Numbered from the stretch's first letter, positions 38,246-48,609 are shown. The stretch is DNA of 64,000 bases from Nakamurella sp. A5-74 (GCF_040438885.1 NZ_CP159218.1:4030001-4094000), one strand, 5' to 3'. Made by a program: numbers and translations. The notes: generated by a model from the letters alone, not told the origin.

Positions 38246-38719
38246 GTGACCACCGATCAGTCCGTCCACCTCGAGGGCGTCCCCCACGACCACCCCGACG
38301 CGGTCGCCCTCCGAGCCGCGATGATCGCGGAGGTCTCCGATCTCTACGCCGCACTGCGCGACGAGGTCGGTGATGCGCGCACCAATCGGATCGATCCCCG
38401 GTCTGTGGTCGTCACGCTGGTGGGTCGGGTGGGCGACCGTCCTGTTGCACATGCTCTGGTGCGGCGGCTGGGGGAGGATCTGGAGATCAAGCGCATGTTC
38501 GTCGTGCCCGATCTGCGGGGACGTGGAACCGCCGACGCCCTGATGTCCGCACTGTTGAGCGAGGTCAGGGACCGGGGCGCAGCGCGCGTCATCCTGCACA
38601 CCGGCGACCGCCAGATCGCTGCGGTGCGGATGTTCGAGCGTCACGGATTCACCCCGATCCCCGTCTACGACCCGTACGGGGACGTGCCGGGTTCGCTGTG
38701 TTTCGAGAAGGTTCTCTGA
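38246..38719 (+). CDS. GNAT-family acetyltransferase
   Basis: 157 residues from GTG 38246; GACAAT sits 7-12 bases before it, so a leaderless transcript is possible. Acetyl-CoA loop VVPDLRGRGTADALMSALL (~89-107) and closing strand VRMFERHGFTPIPVYDPY. Substrate unknown. A longer start at 38183 exists but lacks a ribosome site. Confidence 0.85.
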   Translation: MTTDQSVHLEGVPHDHPDAVALRAAMIAEVSDLYAALRDEVGDARTNRIDPRSVVVTLVGRVGDRPVAHALVRRLGEDLEIKRMFVVPDLRGRGTADALMSALLSEVRDRGAARVILHTGDRQIAAVRMFERHGFTPIPVYDPYGDVPGSLCFEKVL

Positions 38720-38773
38720 CGCCGGTGGATCCGGTGATCCGCACGCTGCGGACCTGCTCGATCGGCGTGAGAA

Positions 38774-39604
38774 CTACTGCCCCAGGGCGAGGCGGGCGTA
38801 CGCGAGGGACTGCCGGACGTCGTCGAGCCGGGCCTTCTTCGAGAGCCCCCGGGTGTTGATCTCCAGGCAGACCGAACCGTCATATCCGTTGCGCACCAAG
38901 GCCTCCAGCACCCAGGTGCCTGGTTGCGTCCCGCGTCCGGGGACCAGGTGTTCGTCGGACCCGGAGCCGGAGCCGTCGGCGAGGTGCAGGTGCCCGAGCC
39001 GGTCCCCCATCGCCTCGAACAGCTCGATCGCATCGATCCCGGCGGTGGCGGTGTGCGACAGGTCGAGGGTGAACCACCGATGGTCGTAAGGAACCGGATT
39101 CCAGTGCGGGCGATAGGCATTCATCGAGAAGCGACCCCGGCCGACGGTCAACGGGAACATGTTCTCCACCGCGATCCGTACCTCGGTACGTGTCTGCAGC
39201 TCGGCGACGGAACCGGTGAAGTCCGCGGCGGCAGCCCGCTGCCAGACGAAGGGTGGGTGCACCACCACCACCCGTGCCCCTACGCGTTCCGCCAGCTCGA
39301 TCGACCGGCTCAGCTTGACGAGCGGATCCACTCCCCACACCCGGGCCGAGATCAGCAGGCACGGTGCGTGGATCGAGTCGATGGGCATCCCGTGCCGGGA
39401 GCTGAGCTCCTGCAGGATCTCGGCGCGTTGGGTGAGCGGGTCGGCCGTCACCATCACCTCGACGCCGTCGTAACCGGTCGCGGCGGCGGTCTCGAAGCCG
39501 GCGGCCAGGAGCTCCGGGTACACCGATGCGGTCGACAGGGTGACGCGGATCGGCGGCCGGGGTGCCCTGCCGTGCGGATAGCCGGGGCGTTCGGAATCGC
39601 TCAC
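38774..39604 (-). CDS. Sugar phosphate isomerase/epimerase-type TIM barrel
   Basis: 276 residues from GTG 39604, which overlaps the Ppx stop (GTGA). AP-endonuclease-2-like barrel with likely metal ligands in VEVMV (Glu), VVVHPPFVW (His), VENMF (Glu), LDLSHT (Asp/His), HLADG (His) and LEINTRG (Glu). In Mycobacterium tuberculosis a similar barrel protein (Rv0498) also lies close to the Ppx gene. Its substrate is unknown. Confidence 0.85.
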   Translation of the reverse strand: MSDSERPGYPHGRAPRPPIRVTLSTASVYPELLAAGFETAAATGYDGVEVMVTADPLTQRAEILQELSSRHGMPIDSIHAPCLLISARVWGVDPLVKLSRSIELAERVGARVVVVHPPFVWQRAAAADFTGSVAELQTRTEVRIAVENMFPLTVGRGRFSMNAYRPHWNPVPYDHRWFTLDLSHTATAGIDAIELFEAMGDRLGHLHLADGSGSGSDEHLVPGRGTQPGTWVLEALVRNGYDGSVCLEINTRGLSKKARLDDVRQSLAYARLALGQ

Positions 39605-40533
39605 GCGAACGCCAGATGGTCGAGGCGGCGCAGGATGATGCCCTCCCGGAGCGCCCACGGGCAGATCTGCGCGACCTCGACATGCAGCGCCGTCATGGTT
39701 GCCTGGGCGATCAGTGCGCCGGTGGCGATCTGACCGGCTCTGGTGGACGAGACACCATCGAGCTGGGCGATGTCATCGGCCGCCATCCGCTGCAGGAAGG
39801 CGGTCACCTGGCGCAGCGCGGTGAGCGTCAGCTGCCGGGGTGCGCGCATTCCGTCCCTGCTGGGTGCCGCGCCGGTCAGTCGGGCCAACGTGCGGAAGGT
39901 CTTGGAGGTGGCCACGACGGTGTCGAACGGACCTGCTGCAGCGATCTTGCGTGCCGGCGCGGTGAGGGTGCGGCCGAGCCAGTGGTGCAACGCTTCCACT
40001 TCGCTGCGGTCGGGTGGATCCGTCGGTAGGCGCTCCCGCTGCAGACGCCCTGCACCGAGGGGCATCGAGACGGCGACCTCGGGCTCCTCGTCCTGCCCGG
40101 CAGCCAGTTCCAGCGACCCGCCGCCGATGTCCATCATCAACATCGACCCGGCGCTCCAGCCGTACCAGCGGCGGGCGGCCAGGAACGTCAACCGTGCCTC
40201 GTCGGCCCCGGAGAGCACCTGCAGGTCCACCCCGGTCTCCTGCCGGACCCTGGCGAGCACCTGGGCGGAGTTGGTCGCATCGCGGACAGCTGAGGTAGCG
40301 AACGCGAGAAGCTCACCACAACCGAGTTTGCGGGCGGACCGCTGGTACGTGCGCACACAGTCGAGCAGCGCATCGGCGCCGGCCTGGGTCAGTGCGCCGC
40401 CCCGATCCAGGTGCTGAGCCAGTTTGAGCGGCGACTTCTCCGACAGCTGTGGAGTGGGATGCCCGCCGCGGTGGGCGTCGACGACCAGCAGGTGCACCGT
40501 GTTCGAACCGACGTCCAGAACACCGAGTCGCAT
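39601..40533 (-). CDS. Ppx/GppA family exopolyphosphatase-like protein
   Basis: 310 residues, the length of the short actinobacterial Ppx. ASKHA fold motifs: [14 protein letters not shown] at the N-terminus, [13 protein letters not shown], and the phosphate-2 loop [12 protein letters not shown] (~133-144). Acts on polyphosphate or (p)ppGpp; mycobacterial homologues near senX3-regX3 hydrolyse short polyphosphate. A phosphate link to the adjacent RegX3 system is reasonable. Confidence 0.9.
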   Translation of the reverse strand: MRLGVLDVGSNTVHLLVVDAHRGGHPTPQLSEKSPLKLAQHLDRGGALTQAGADALLDCVRTYQRSARKLGCGELLAFATSAVRDATNSAQVLARVRQETGVDLQVLSGADEARLTFLAARRWYGWSAGSMLMMDIGGGSLELAAGQDEEPEVAVSMPLGAGRLQRERLPTDPPDRSEVEALHHWLGRTLTAPARKIAAAGPFDTVVATSKTFRTLARLTGAAPSRDGMRAPRQLTLTALRQVTAFLQRMAADDIAQLDGVSSTRAGQIATGALIAQATMTALHVEVAQICPWALREGIILRRLDHLAFA

Positions 40534-40594
40534 GCGCTCACCCTAGTCCGTGCCTCGAGCTGCCCCCGCGGGCGGCGAACCGACCACCTGGGCC

Positions 40595-40690
40595 GCGAAG
40601 GTGGGCCGCAAACGACCGTCACGACCGCGAAGGTGGGCCACAAACGACCGTCACGACCGCGAACCCGGGCCGCAAACGACCGTCACGACC
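40595..40690. repeat. Three tandem copies of a 32-bp repeat (array 2)
   Basis: Units start at 40595, 40627 and 40659, each GCGAAGGTGGGCCGCAAACG-like followed by ACCGTCACGACC; a fourth begins at 40691 and fades into the regX3 stop. The unit has the same length as, and aligns gap-free to, the reverse complement of array 1 at 20051-20210 (GCGAAGGTGG and CGACCGT conserved in place). Read along the coding strand of flanking genes, both arrays have the same orientation. Confidence 0.9.
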
Positions 40691-40703
40691 GCGAAGGGTG
40701 GGG

Positions 40704-41380
40704 TCAGGCCTCGAGCTTGTAGCCGAGGCCGCGCACCGTCACCAGATGCCGGGGGTTGGCCGGGTCGGGTTCGATCTTGGCGCGCAGCCGCTTGACATGG
40801 ACGTCCAGCGTCTTGGTGTCGCCGACGTAGTCGCTGCCCCACACCCGGTCGATCAGCTGACCGCGGGTGAGCACCCGGCCGGCATTCCGCAGCAGGTACT
40901 CCAGCAGGTCGAACTCCTTGAGCGGCAACGGGATCTCCGCGCCACCGACGCTCACCACGTGCCGCTCGACGTCCATCCGGACGGTGTTGACCTGCAGCAC
41001 CGTCTCCTCGATGTCCTCGGCCTCGATGCCGCGTCGGAGCACCGCCCGGATCCGGGCGATCAGCTCGCGGGCGCTGTACGGCTTGGTGACGTAGTCGTCG
41101 GCGCCGAGCTCCAGGCCGACCACCTTGTCGATCTCCGAATCCCGCGCGGTCACCATGATCACCGGCACGGATGCCCTGGCGCGCAACTGTTTGCACACCT
41201 CGGTGCCGCTCATCCCAGGCAGCATCAGGTCCAGCAGGACGATGTCGGCGCCGTTGCGGTCGAACTCGACGAGAGCCGCCGGCCCACTATCCGCGACGGT
41301 GGTGTCGAAGCCCTCGCGCTTGAGCAGGAACGACAGCGGCTCCGACATCGACTCCTCGTCCTCGACGATCAAGACTCTGG

Positions 41381-41384
<4 letters not shown>
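40704..41384 (-). CDS. regX3: Response regulator RegX3-like
   Basis: 226 residues from GTG 41384, overlapping the senX3 stop by 4 bases. Receiver domain with phospho-acceptor D52 (VLLDLMLPG), acidic pocket VEDEE and Lys in VTKPYS. OmpR-type winged helix in the C-terminal 95 residues (EFDLLEYLLRNAGRVLTR, TKTLDVHVKRLRAKIE). Controls phosphate-starvation genes in mycobacteria and, as PhoP, in Streptomyces. Confidence 0.95.
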
Positions 41385-42580
<1,196 letters not shown>

Positions 42581-42641
42581 CCGCTCATCGTAAGGTCGCC
42601 CCCGAACAGCCCCCGACCACGAACGGTGCACGCAGCTGAGG

Positions 42642-42682
42642 GTTCATCCGGAGTTTGCGCAGCCGTACATCCGCAGTTCACT
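42642..42682. promoter_or_regulatory. PHO-box-like direct repeats before senX3-regX3
   Basis: Four units on the plus strand: GTTCATC (42642), GTTTGCG (42653), GTACATC (42665) and GTTCACT (42676), spaced 11, 12 and 11 bases. PhoP/RegX3 sites are direct repeats of GTTCACC with an 11-base period. They lie 62-102 bases before the senX3 start. Autoregulation by RegX3 is inferred. Confidence 0.55.
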
Positions 42683-42730
42683 CCTGCGGGGGCGGCCCGA
42701 ACGAGGCCGGTGGGCGAGGGGCCGTCGAGG

Positions 42731-43474
42731 TCAGGTGCGGCGGACGAGGTAGACGAACTCCCGGCCCAATCGATCCGGCGCCTCACGGATGTCGTGGACG
42801 ATGAAGCCCTCAGCCTCGAGCGAGGCGGTGAGTTCGTCGCGACTGCGGAATCGCAGGGTGGAATCCGAGGTCAGCTCGGTGTCATCGTCCGCCGGATCCT
42901 CAGCCGGAAATCGGTAGCTGTGGCGGAAGGAGACGAACGGCAGGTCGACGGCCGTGACCTCCCTGCGCTGTTCGACGAGCCCCACCCCCGGCACCTCTGC
43001 GCGCACGGGATCGGTCTGCACCGCCCATTCCTCCCAAGCTCGCCGTTCGGGACGCCTGCTCTCGAAGACGAAGAACCCGCCGGGGCCGAGCGCGTCGCGC
43101 ACGTCTCGCAGCAGCGCTGCCCACTCGTCGTCGGCAAGCACGGCCTGCGCGGCGTTGCCTGTCATGAAAACGAGGTCCGCAGCAGCATCGGCGGGGATCG
43201 CGGAGGAAGAGCCGTCGATCCAGGTGACCGTGTCCGCGGCCGGCTTCGCCCTGGCGACGTCGAGGGATGCTCCGGCCGGATCGACGGCGATCACCTCCCG
43301 TCCGGTGGCCGTCAGCAACAGTGGCAGGCATCCGGTGCCGCAGCCGAGATCGACGATCCGCCGGGCCTCGAGCTCGTCGGCGATGGCCAGGTACGCGTCG
43401 AGGTCGTCGCGCGGCCCGTCGAAGGTGTCGTAGATCCGCGCCAGGCGCGGGTGGGCGAAGATCGGATCCGGCAT
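42731..43474 (-). CDS. Class I SAM-dependent methyltransferase
   Basis: 247 residues from ATG 43474, where IYDTFDGPRDDLDAYLAIAD gives the usual N-terminal helix. Motif I VDLGCGTGCLPLLL (~41-54), acidic motif II VIAVDPAG, post-motif LVFMTGNAAQAVL. Substrate unknown. It is divergent from the frameshifted phosphotransferase gene. Confidence 0.85.
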   Translation of the reverse strand: MPDPIFAHPRLARIYDTFDGPRDDLDAYLAIADELEARRIVDLGCGTGCLPLLLTATGREVIAVDPAGASLDVARAKPAADTVTWIDGSSSAIPADAAADLVFMTGNAAQAVLADDEWAALLRDVRDALGPGGFFVFESRRPERRAWEEWAVQTDPVRAEVPGVGLVEQRREVTAVDLPFVSFRHSYRFPAEDPADDDTELTSDSTLRFRSRDELTASLEAEGFIVHDIREAPDRLGREFVYLVRRT

Positions 43475-43502
43475 CCGGCGATGGTAGGAACTCCCGGCCC
43501 CG

Positions 43503-44373
43503 ATGGCGACCGAGTTCCTGCTCGAGCGCACGAGAAGGAGCGGGCCACGGCCCGGACAGACATCGGGTGGATCGGTCAACAGCGCGCTGGGTCACGACAA
43601 CCGGACGTTCCGGCTGGGCTCTGAACTGACCATCCGGCTGCCCACCGATGACGGCTACGTCGCCGGAGAACTCAAGGAACAGGCGTGGTTGGCGCAACTG
43701 GCCCCGCAGCTTCCGCTACCGATCCCGGAGGTCGTCGGCCAGGGTGTTCCGGCGCCGGAGTTCCTCCGGCCGTGGTCGGTGCGCCGCTGGATCGCCGGCG
43801 AGACCCCGACGCTCGCGCGCATCGACGACTTCGCCCGGTTCGCCGGCGATCTCGCGGCTTTCCTCACGGCGCTGCGCGGTGCCGGGACGACCGGAGCTCC
43901 CGCTGCGGGCGTGCAGAGTTTCCATCGCGGCGCCCATCCTCGCGCCTACGACGACGAGACCCGGTCGACGATCCAGCACCTCCGCGACGAGATCGATGTG
44001 CCCCGGGTGACGGCTGTCTGGGAGCGTGCCCTGGACTCGGAGTGGCCCGGCGCGCCGGTCTGGTTCCACGGCGACGTCGCCCGCGGAAATCTGCTGGTGG
44101 CCGGAGGTCGACTCGGCGGCGTCATCGACTTCGGAACCAGCGGGGTCGGGGACCCGGCCCTGCGACACGGTGATCGACTGGACCTTGCTGCCCGACGACG
44201 CGGCGCGGTGCTACCGGGACGTGCTCGGCCTGGACGACGACAGCTGGGACCGCGGTCGCGGATGGGCGCTGTGGAAAGCGCTCATCACCATCGCCGAGCA
44301 CCGCGACAGCGATCCAGCGATCGCCGACGAGGCACGCGGCGTAATGCGGCGGGTACTCGACCGAGCCTTCTGA
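43503..44373 (+). pseudogene. Aminoglycoside phosphotransferase-family gene with a frameshift
   Basis: The frame from 43503 encodes an APH-fold protein: GHDNRTFRLGSELTIRLP, LPLPIPEVVGQG, the catalytic loop WFHGDVARGNLLV and the metal motif VIDFGTSGVGDPA. Just after GDPA, at the CCC of 44158-44160, the family sequence continues in the +1 frame as CDTVIDWTLLPDDAARCYRD and on to the stop at 44373. One extra C explains the change. The unshifted frame would end in unrelated Arg-rich sequence at 44423. Either a recent mutation or a sequencing error. Family members act on small molecules, not necessarily antibiotics. Confidence 0.8.
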
Positions 44374-44567
44374 CGGTTCAGGTGCGGGCAGCTCAGTTGC
44401 GGGCAGCGCCGAGCTTCCAGTAGCCGGAGAACAGCACGTCCGTGCGGGCGACTCCGCGCTGGCTGGGCAGACGTCAGCGGCGGCGGAACAAGCCGCGTCC
44501 CGACAGACGCATCACCACATCTCGTTCCGACCGCCGCCGGATGTGAGCAGGTACCGTGAACACCTGC

Positions 44568-44586
44568 TGAGGTAAGGCTGTCCTTA
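44568..44586. promoter_or_regulatory. Iron-box-like sequence without an obvious target
   Basis: TGAGGTAAGGCTGTCCTTA matches the actinobacterial IdeR/DmdR box TTAGGTTAGGCTAACCTAA at 14 of 19 positions and keeps the AGGC/CCT core. It covers the stop codon of the methyltransferase gene, between convergent genes, so neither neighbour would be controlled from it. The 210-bp gap (44374-44583) holds no gene. Confidence 0.4.
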
Positions 44587-45258
44587 GTTCAAGTCAGCCA
44601 CAAGAGCACGCCGTGCGCGATGCGCCCGCAGCACCACGTCATGGGTGTGTCCACCACCGCCGGTCGGCATGTCCCGAGGTCGCCAGGTGTCGATCCGGAC
44701 GTGCCAGTCCTCGGTGAGCAGCGCCCCGACCAGATCCGTCGGACCCACGTAATCCGCGGGGTCGAACCCGTGTGAGCGTGCTGCTGCGCCGCCTGGATCG
44801 GCGTGGTGGACCACCAGCAGGACCCCGCCCGGAGCCACCGCGGCCAGGAGAGCGCGCTCGCACTCGTGACCCGTCGAGCTCGGCAACGCCGGGTAGTGCG
44901 CGGAGACCAGGTCGAACCGATCACCCAGCGATGCTTCCACCAGGCCGGTGCACATCCAGGCCACCTCGACACCTGCCCGAGTCGCAGCATGTGCTGCACG
45001 GTCCAGGGCCACCTGCGACACGTCCAGTGCGGTCACCGCCCAGCCCTGCTCGGCCAACCAGACCGCGTCCGCGCCCTCACCGCAGCCGACATCCAGCGCG
45101 CGCCCTGCCGGAAGCCCGCTCACCTCAGCACGGAGCGATCCGTTGGCCCGGCCGCTGAACAGGCGGTCGGAACTGCTGAAGCGCGCGTCCCACTCGACGG
45201 CCACCGCTTCAGCGGATGGTCGGCGATCGTCGTGCGAATGCTGGTGTGAGTCGGTCAT
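44584..45258 (-). CDS. Class I SAM-dependent methyltransferase (tellurite/thiopurine type)
   Basis: 224 residues from ATG 45258. Starts with a His-rich segment (SHQHSHDD). Motif I ALDVGCGEGADAVWLA (~54-69), then VTALDVSQVALDRA and LVSAHYPALP. The pattern resembles methyltransferases linked to detoxification, but the substrate is uncertain. An inverted repeat lies about 40 bases upstream. Confidence 0.83.
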   Translation of the reverse strand: MTDSHQHSHDDRRPSAEAVAVEWDARFSSSDRLFSGRANGSLRAEVSGLPAGRALDVGCGEGADAVWLAEQGWAVTALDVSQVALDRAAHAATRAGVEVAWMCTGLVEASLGDRFDLVSAHYPALPSSTGHECERALLAAVAPGGVLLVVHHADPGGAAARSHGFDPADYVGPTDLVGALLTEDWHVRIDTWRPRDMPTGGGGHTHDVVLRAHRARRALVADLN

Positions 45259-45298
45259 GTCTGCACAGTGCATGAATCACTGCGTGACCTGCAAGGGC

Positions 45299-45317
45299 GT
45301 TTGCTGATATGGCAAAC
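45299..45317. promoter_or_regulatory. Inverted repeat GTTTGC-N7-GCAAAC
   Basis: Perfect 6-bp arms around TGATATG, 41 bases upstream of the methyltransferase start and in the gap after gpmA. Could be an operator for the methyltransferase gene. The rest of the gap to 45494 shows no convincing gene or terminator. Confidence 0.35.
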
Positions 45318-45494
45318 CAGCGCGGCCTGCGCTCAACGGCGACATCAATGCGGCGCACGACACCGACTCCCGGACCGTGACGAGAGGATGGCCCCCGATC
45401 GCCGAATCCGCAGGTACTCCTGCAGGAACGTCGATCGAGGGCCATTTTCTCGTCAACCGAGCTCGGGACCCGGCGCACCCCCGGCCTTCCGAGG

Positions 45495-46238
45495 TCAGCG
45501 TCCCTGGTTGGCGACCGCCTGGACCGCGGCGGCCGCGGCCGCTGCGTCGAGGTAGGTGCCGCCCGGCGTCAGCGGCTTGAGCTCGGCGTCGAGTTCGTAG
45601 ACCAGCGGGATCCCGGTCGGGATGTTCAGTCCGGCGATGGTGGCGTCGTCGATCCCGTCGAGCAGCTTGACGGTGGCACGTAGTGAATTGCCATGCGCCG
45701 CAACGAGAACGGTCTTGCCTGCCTTGAGGTCGTCGGCGATCGGACCGTACAGGTACGGCTCGAGGCGGGTGACGACGTCGGCAAGGCACTCGGTCTGCGG
45801 CGCGTCGGCACCGAGATCGGCATACCGGGGATCGCCGGCCTGCGAGTACTCGTTGTCGGCGCTGATCGGCGGCGGCGGCACGTCGTAGCTGCGACGCCAC
45901 AGCATGAACTGCTCCTCGCCGTACGTCTGCAGCGTCTGCTTCTTGTCCTTGCCCTGCAGGTCGCCGTAGTGCCGCTCGTTGAGCCGCCAGTGCCGACGGA
46001 CCGGGATCCAGTGCCGGTCTGCAGCGTCCAGGGCGAGGTTGGCAGTCGAGATCGCCCGGCGCAACAGAGAGGTGTGCAGCACGTCGGGCAGCAGATCGCG
46101 CTCCTTGAGCAGCTCGCCGCCCCGGGTGGCCTCGGCCTGACCCTTCTGCGACAGCGGCACGTCCACCCAGCCGGTGAACAGGTTCTCGGCATTCCACACG
46201 CTCTCGCCGTGGCGGAGCAGGATCAGTGTGCTGGTCAT
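45495..46238 (-). CDS. gpmA: 2,3-bisphosphoglycerate-dependent phosphoglycerate mutase
   Basis: 247 residues from ATG 46238 ([10 protein letters not shown] is the family N-terminus; an ATG 9 bases earlier is also possible). Catalytic His in [10 protein letters not shown], substrate residues in [11 protein letters not shown] and [11 protein letters not shown], second His in [10 protein letters not shown]. Interconverts 3- and 2-phosphoglycerate in glycolysis. In mycobacteria it lies directly before senX3. Confidence 0.95.
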   Translation of the reverse strand: MTSTLILLRHGESVWNAENLFTGWVDVPLSQKGQAEATRGGELLKERDLLPDVLHTSLLRRAISTANLALDAADRHWIPVRRHWRLNERHYGDLQGKDKKQTLQTYGEEQFMLWRRSYDVPPPPISADNEYSQAGDPRYADLGADAPQTECLADVVTRLEPYLYGPIADDLKAGKTVLVAAHGNSLRATVKLLDGIDDATIAGLNIPTGIPLVYELDAELKPLTPGGTYLDAAAAAAAVQAVANQGR

Positions 46239-46299
46239 ACCGCCCATCCTGCCTCACCCGGCTGGATGGCCCACCGGGCGAGGTCAGGACGTGCAGTTG

Positions 46300-47091
46300 T
46301 CAGATCTTGCCGGTACGGATCGGGTCAGATCCCAGCAGCTGCACCGCTGCAGTCGCCGCCGAGCTGCCGTGTGCCGTCCGCTGCCGCTGCACGAGCTCCT
46401 CGGCCAGGGTGAGGGTCGAGGTCCGGGTCTGCTGGACGGTGTCGACCTCGTACTCCCAGGTGGAGAAGATGGTGACGACGTTGCCCTGACGGAACACCAG
46501 CTCCGTCTCCAGACCCGGGGAGCCCTTGACGGTGCGCCAGTAGGCGTCGTCACCGACCCCGGTGGCCAGCTTCACCGACAGGCCCTCCGCCTCCACCCAC
46601 TGCGGGCTCACCTTCAGCGCGCGGAGGTAGTTGAGATCGCGGGTCAGCGCGCGTGAGGCCGTGGCCGCATCGGGGTAGGCGAATGTGCGCTGCTCGGTGA
46701 GGTGACCGAACGGGAGGCCGGCGTTGGATGACGCGCGGTAGCGCACCACGGCGGACGCGACCGCGGACTGCCGGAAGTTGCCGAGGTGGTACGGCGAGCC
46801 CGATCCGGTCGAGGCAGCCGGAGCGCTCTCGCGCACCACCGAGATGCGCTTGTCGCCACGGGTGGATGCCACCCATGCGCGCTGCGCCTGCGCCTTCGTC
46901 ACCAGGTCGCCGACCTCGACCTGCTTCGAGATACGCTGTGCCACAGCAGCTTCGGCGGCAGCAGATGAACTGGCCGTGAGCATCGACTGCGCTGCAGAGA
47001 CCGGCGCGGCCCCGGCGGGCAGGCTCATCGCCACCACCAGTCCTGCCGCGATCCCGGTGATTCCTGTTGCCCTGCAGATCGTCCTGATCAT
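46300..47091 (-). CDS. Secreted protein of unknown function
   Basis: 263 residues from ATG 47091, with AAGGAG correctly spaced. N-terminal signal peptide (~1-30, ending ...PAGAAP). The mature part has the layout of PknH-sensor-like or similar lipid-facing alpha/beta domains (RTFAYPDAATASRALTRDLN, VTIFSTWEYEVDTVQQTR), but no clear match. A three-way-junction-like leader precedes it. Divergent from the lipoprotein gene. Confidence 0.7.
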   Translation of the reverse strand: MIRTICRATGITGIAAGLVVAMSLPAGAAPVSAAQSMLTASSSAAAEAAVAQRISKQVEVGDLVTKAQAQRAWVASTRGDKRISVVRESAPAASTGSGSPYHLGNFRQSAVASAVVRYRASSNAGLPFGHLTEQRTFAYPDAATASRALTRDLNYLRALKVSPQWVEAEGLSVKLATGVGDDAYWRTVKGSPGLETELVFRQGNVVTIFSTWEYEVDTVQQTRTSTLTLAEELVQRQRTAHGSSAATAAVQLLGSDPIRTGKI

Positions 47092-47113
47092 GACGGTGCT
47101 CCTTCGCTCATCG

Positions 47114-47158
47114 GGTGCCACGAGGTGTTCCTCGTACGTCAGCAGGACGCCTGGCACC
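47114..47158 (-). other. Structured 5' leader, three-stem fold
   Basis: On the minus strand, 23-67 bases before the start of the secreted-protein gene, GGTGCC pairs with GGCACC and encloses two hairpins: CGTC-CTGCT-GACG and ACGAGG-AACA-CCTCGT. All stems are perfect, within 45 bases. It could be a protein- or ligand-responsive leader, or chance in GC-rich DNA. Confidence 0.35.
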
Positions 47159-47285
47159 GATACGGGTTGCGTGAGGGGGAAATTGGTCTGCATCAGGGCA
47201 CGGTGCAACGCCCGGCGCCCGGAGCTTCGTCCGGTCGGTGGGAGTCGACGCAGTCAGGCGTTCGGCCGTCATCGAAACGGGGACA

Positions 47286-47867
47286 ATGATGAAAGAGCAA
47301 CGGGTCGGACACACCGGAGTCCGATGGGGACGTCGAGCGGGCGGAGCGTCAGCCCTGCTGACGGTTCTGGTGATGGCATCCGGGTGTGGAGATCGGAACG
47401 TCAGCTCGGCCCCGCCGCCGAGCGAGTTGACGATGGGCTCCGTGACGATGTCGGCAAGTCCCACAGCCCCACCTTCATCGCTCGCAGGGTCCTCGACTCC
47501 CCCACCGGAGTCGCCGACCGACGTCGGTGAATCCGGTTCGATCGTACAACGACTCTCAGGCCGCACCTTCGCGTTGCGTAGCACCTTCATCGACGGTGGT
47601 GCACAGAATCTGATGAGTCGGGGCCTGGAGTTCACCATGTCGTTCGCCGGGGCGACAGCGACGGTGACCGGCGACTGCACGCTGCGCTACACCGTCTCAC
47701 CCCTCGAGAACTCGGAGCGGCTCCAGCTGGGCGAACCGGACGGGGAGGCCTGTGCCGTCGGAGAGAACCCGAAGGGACCTCCGGTCGGCGACCTCGGGGT
47801 GTCGCTGAAGGGGTCACGTCTCGTGCTCGGCAACGACACGGCGTGGATCTTCGAGGAGACCGGTTGA
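47286..47867 (+). CDS. META-domain-like lipoprotein
   Basis: 193 residues from ATG 47286 (a second Met follows). Lipoprotein signal ends LVMASGC; a Ser/Pro/Thr-rich linker leads to a ~95-residue beta-rich domain with LSGRTFAL, TGDCTLRYTV and GEACA, two Cys likely bridged. META/HslJ-type domains are found in envelope proteins of unknown role. Confidence 0.7.
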   Translation: MMKEQRVGHTGVRWGRRAGGASALLTVLVMASGCGDRNVSSAPPPSELTMGSVTMSASPTAPPSSLAGSSTPPPESPTDVGESGSIVQRLSGRTFALRSTFIDGGAQNLMSRGLEFTMSFAGATATVTGDCTLRYTVSPLENSERLQLGEPDGEACAVGENPKGPPVGDLGVSLKGSRLVLGNDTAWIFEETG

Positions 47868-47878
47868 GTCGTTGACCC

Positions 47879-48388
47879 TCAGGCTTCGATCAGGTGCCGG
47901 AACGCCTGCAGGTTCTTGGCCGACTCGCCGTTCGCGGTGCGCCAGGCCCATTCCCGCCGGATGGCCGAGGCGAAGCCGCGCTCCAGGATGAGGTTGAAAT
48001 CGTCATCACTGGTGGCCAGCACGAGACCGAGCACGGTGTCGATCTCCTGCGTCACCCGGTCCGCCGGAATCCCGGACCGTCCCAGCCGCCCGACCAGGTG
48101 GATGTCGCCGAGCTGGTCGAGGGCGTAGGCGATGGTGCGCAGCGAAGCGTTGCGCTGCAACAGGAATCGGTAGACACCCTCGGCGTTCTCGTCGGGTTTG
48201 CGGCACACGAAGCTCTCCACCAACAGCTCGTGCGTCCCCACCGACAACCAGACCAGCGTCTTGTGCTTGCGCTCCCCCGGCAACGTCACCAGGAACGAGG
48301 CGCCGTCCGGCTCGGTGTGGAACCGCACGTCCAGCTCGGTCAACGCGGCCGCGACGCCCTGCGCTGACAGGACGTCCGGGCCGGCCAT
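47879..48388 (-). CDS. YbjN-domain protein
   Basis: 169 residues from ATG 48388 (ALTELDVRFHTEPDGASFLV is the family N-terminus). A type III chaperone-like fold; KTLVWLSVGTHELLVESFVC and YRFLLQRNASLRTIAYALD are characteristic. The M. tuberculosis homologue Rv0487 lies between mshA and the gpm1 region, so position supports the call. Function unknown. Confidence 0.85.
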   Translation of the reverse strand: MAGPDVLSAQGVAAALTELDVRFHTEPDGASFLVTLPGERKHKTLVWLSVGTHELLVESFVCRKPDENAEGVYRFLLQRNASLRTIAYALDQLGDIHLVGRLGRSGIPADRVTQEIDTVLGLVLATSDDDFNLILERGFASAIRREWAWRTANGESAKNLQAFRHLIEA

Positions 48389-48609
48389 CAACGGACCCAC
48401 TTGAAGGCGACTACCGGGAGGATCACTCGCAGAATCGGTCTCCAGCGAGCGAAATAAGCCTCGAGCTGCCGATTCATCTTCATTGGCGACCAGTTCTGTG
48501 AGCACGGGGTCGCGCACCCTGACTGTCGCCGGCAGAACACGTGGGTGTCGGGTACATCTTCCGATGATAGGCGCGGCTGTCGGCGACGTACCCCTGCGAG
48601 GATGTGCCG

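Noticed and set aside
40595-40690. CRISPR array
   Set aside because: Direct tandem units with no spacers; same reasoning as array 1.
45325-45400. Possible transposase C-terminal remnant (GDINAAHD in one frame)
   Set aside because: The match to TnpB-type DxNAA ends is too short, and no Zn-ribbon or upstream catalytic motif is present.
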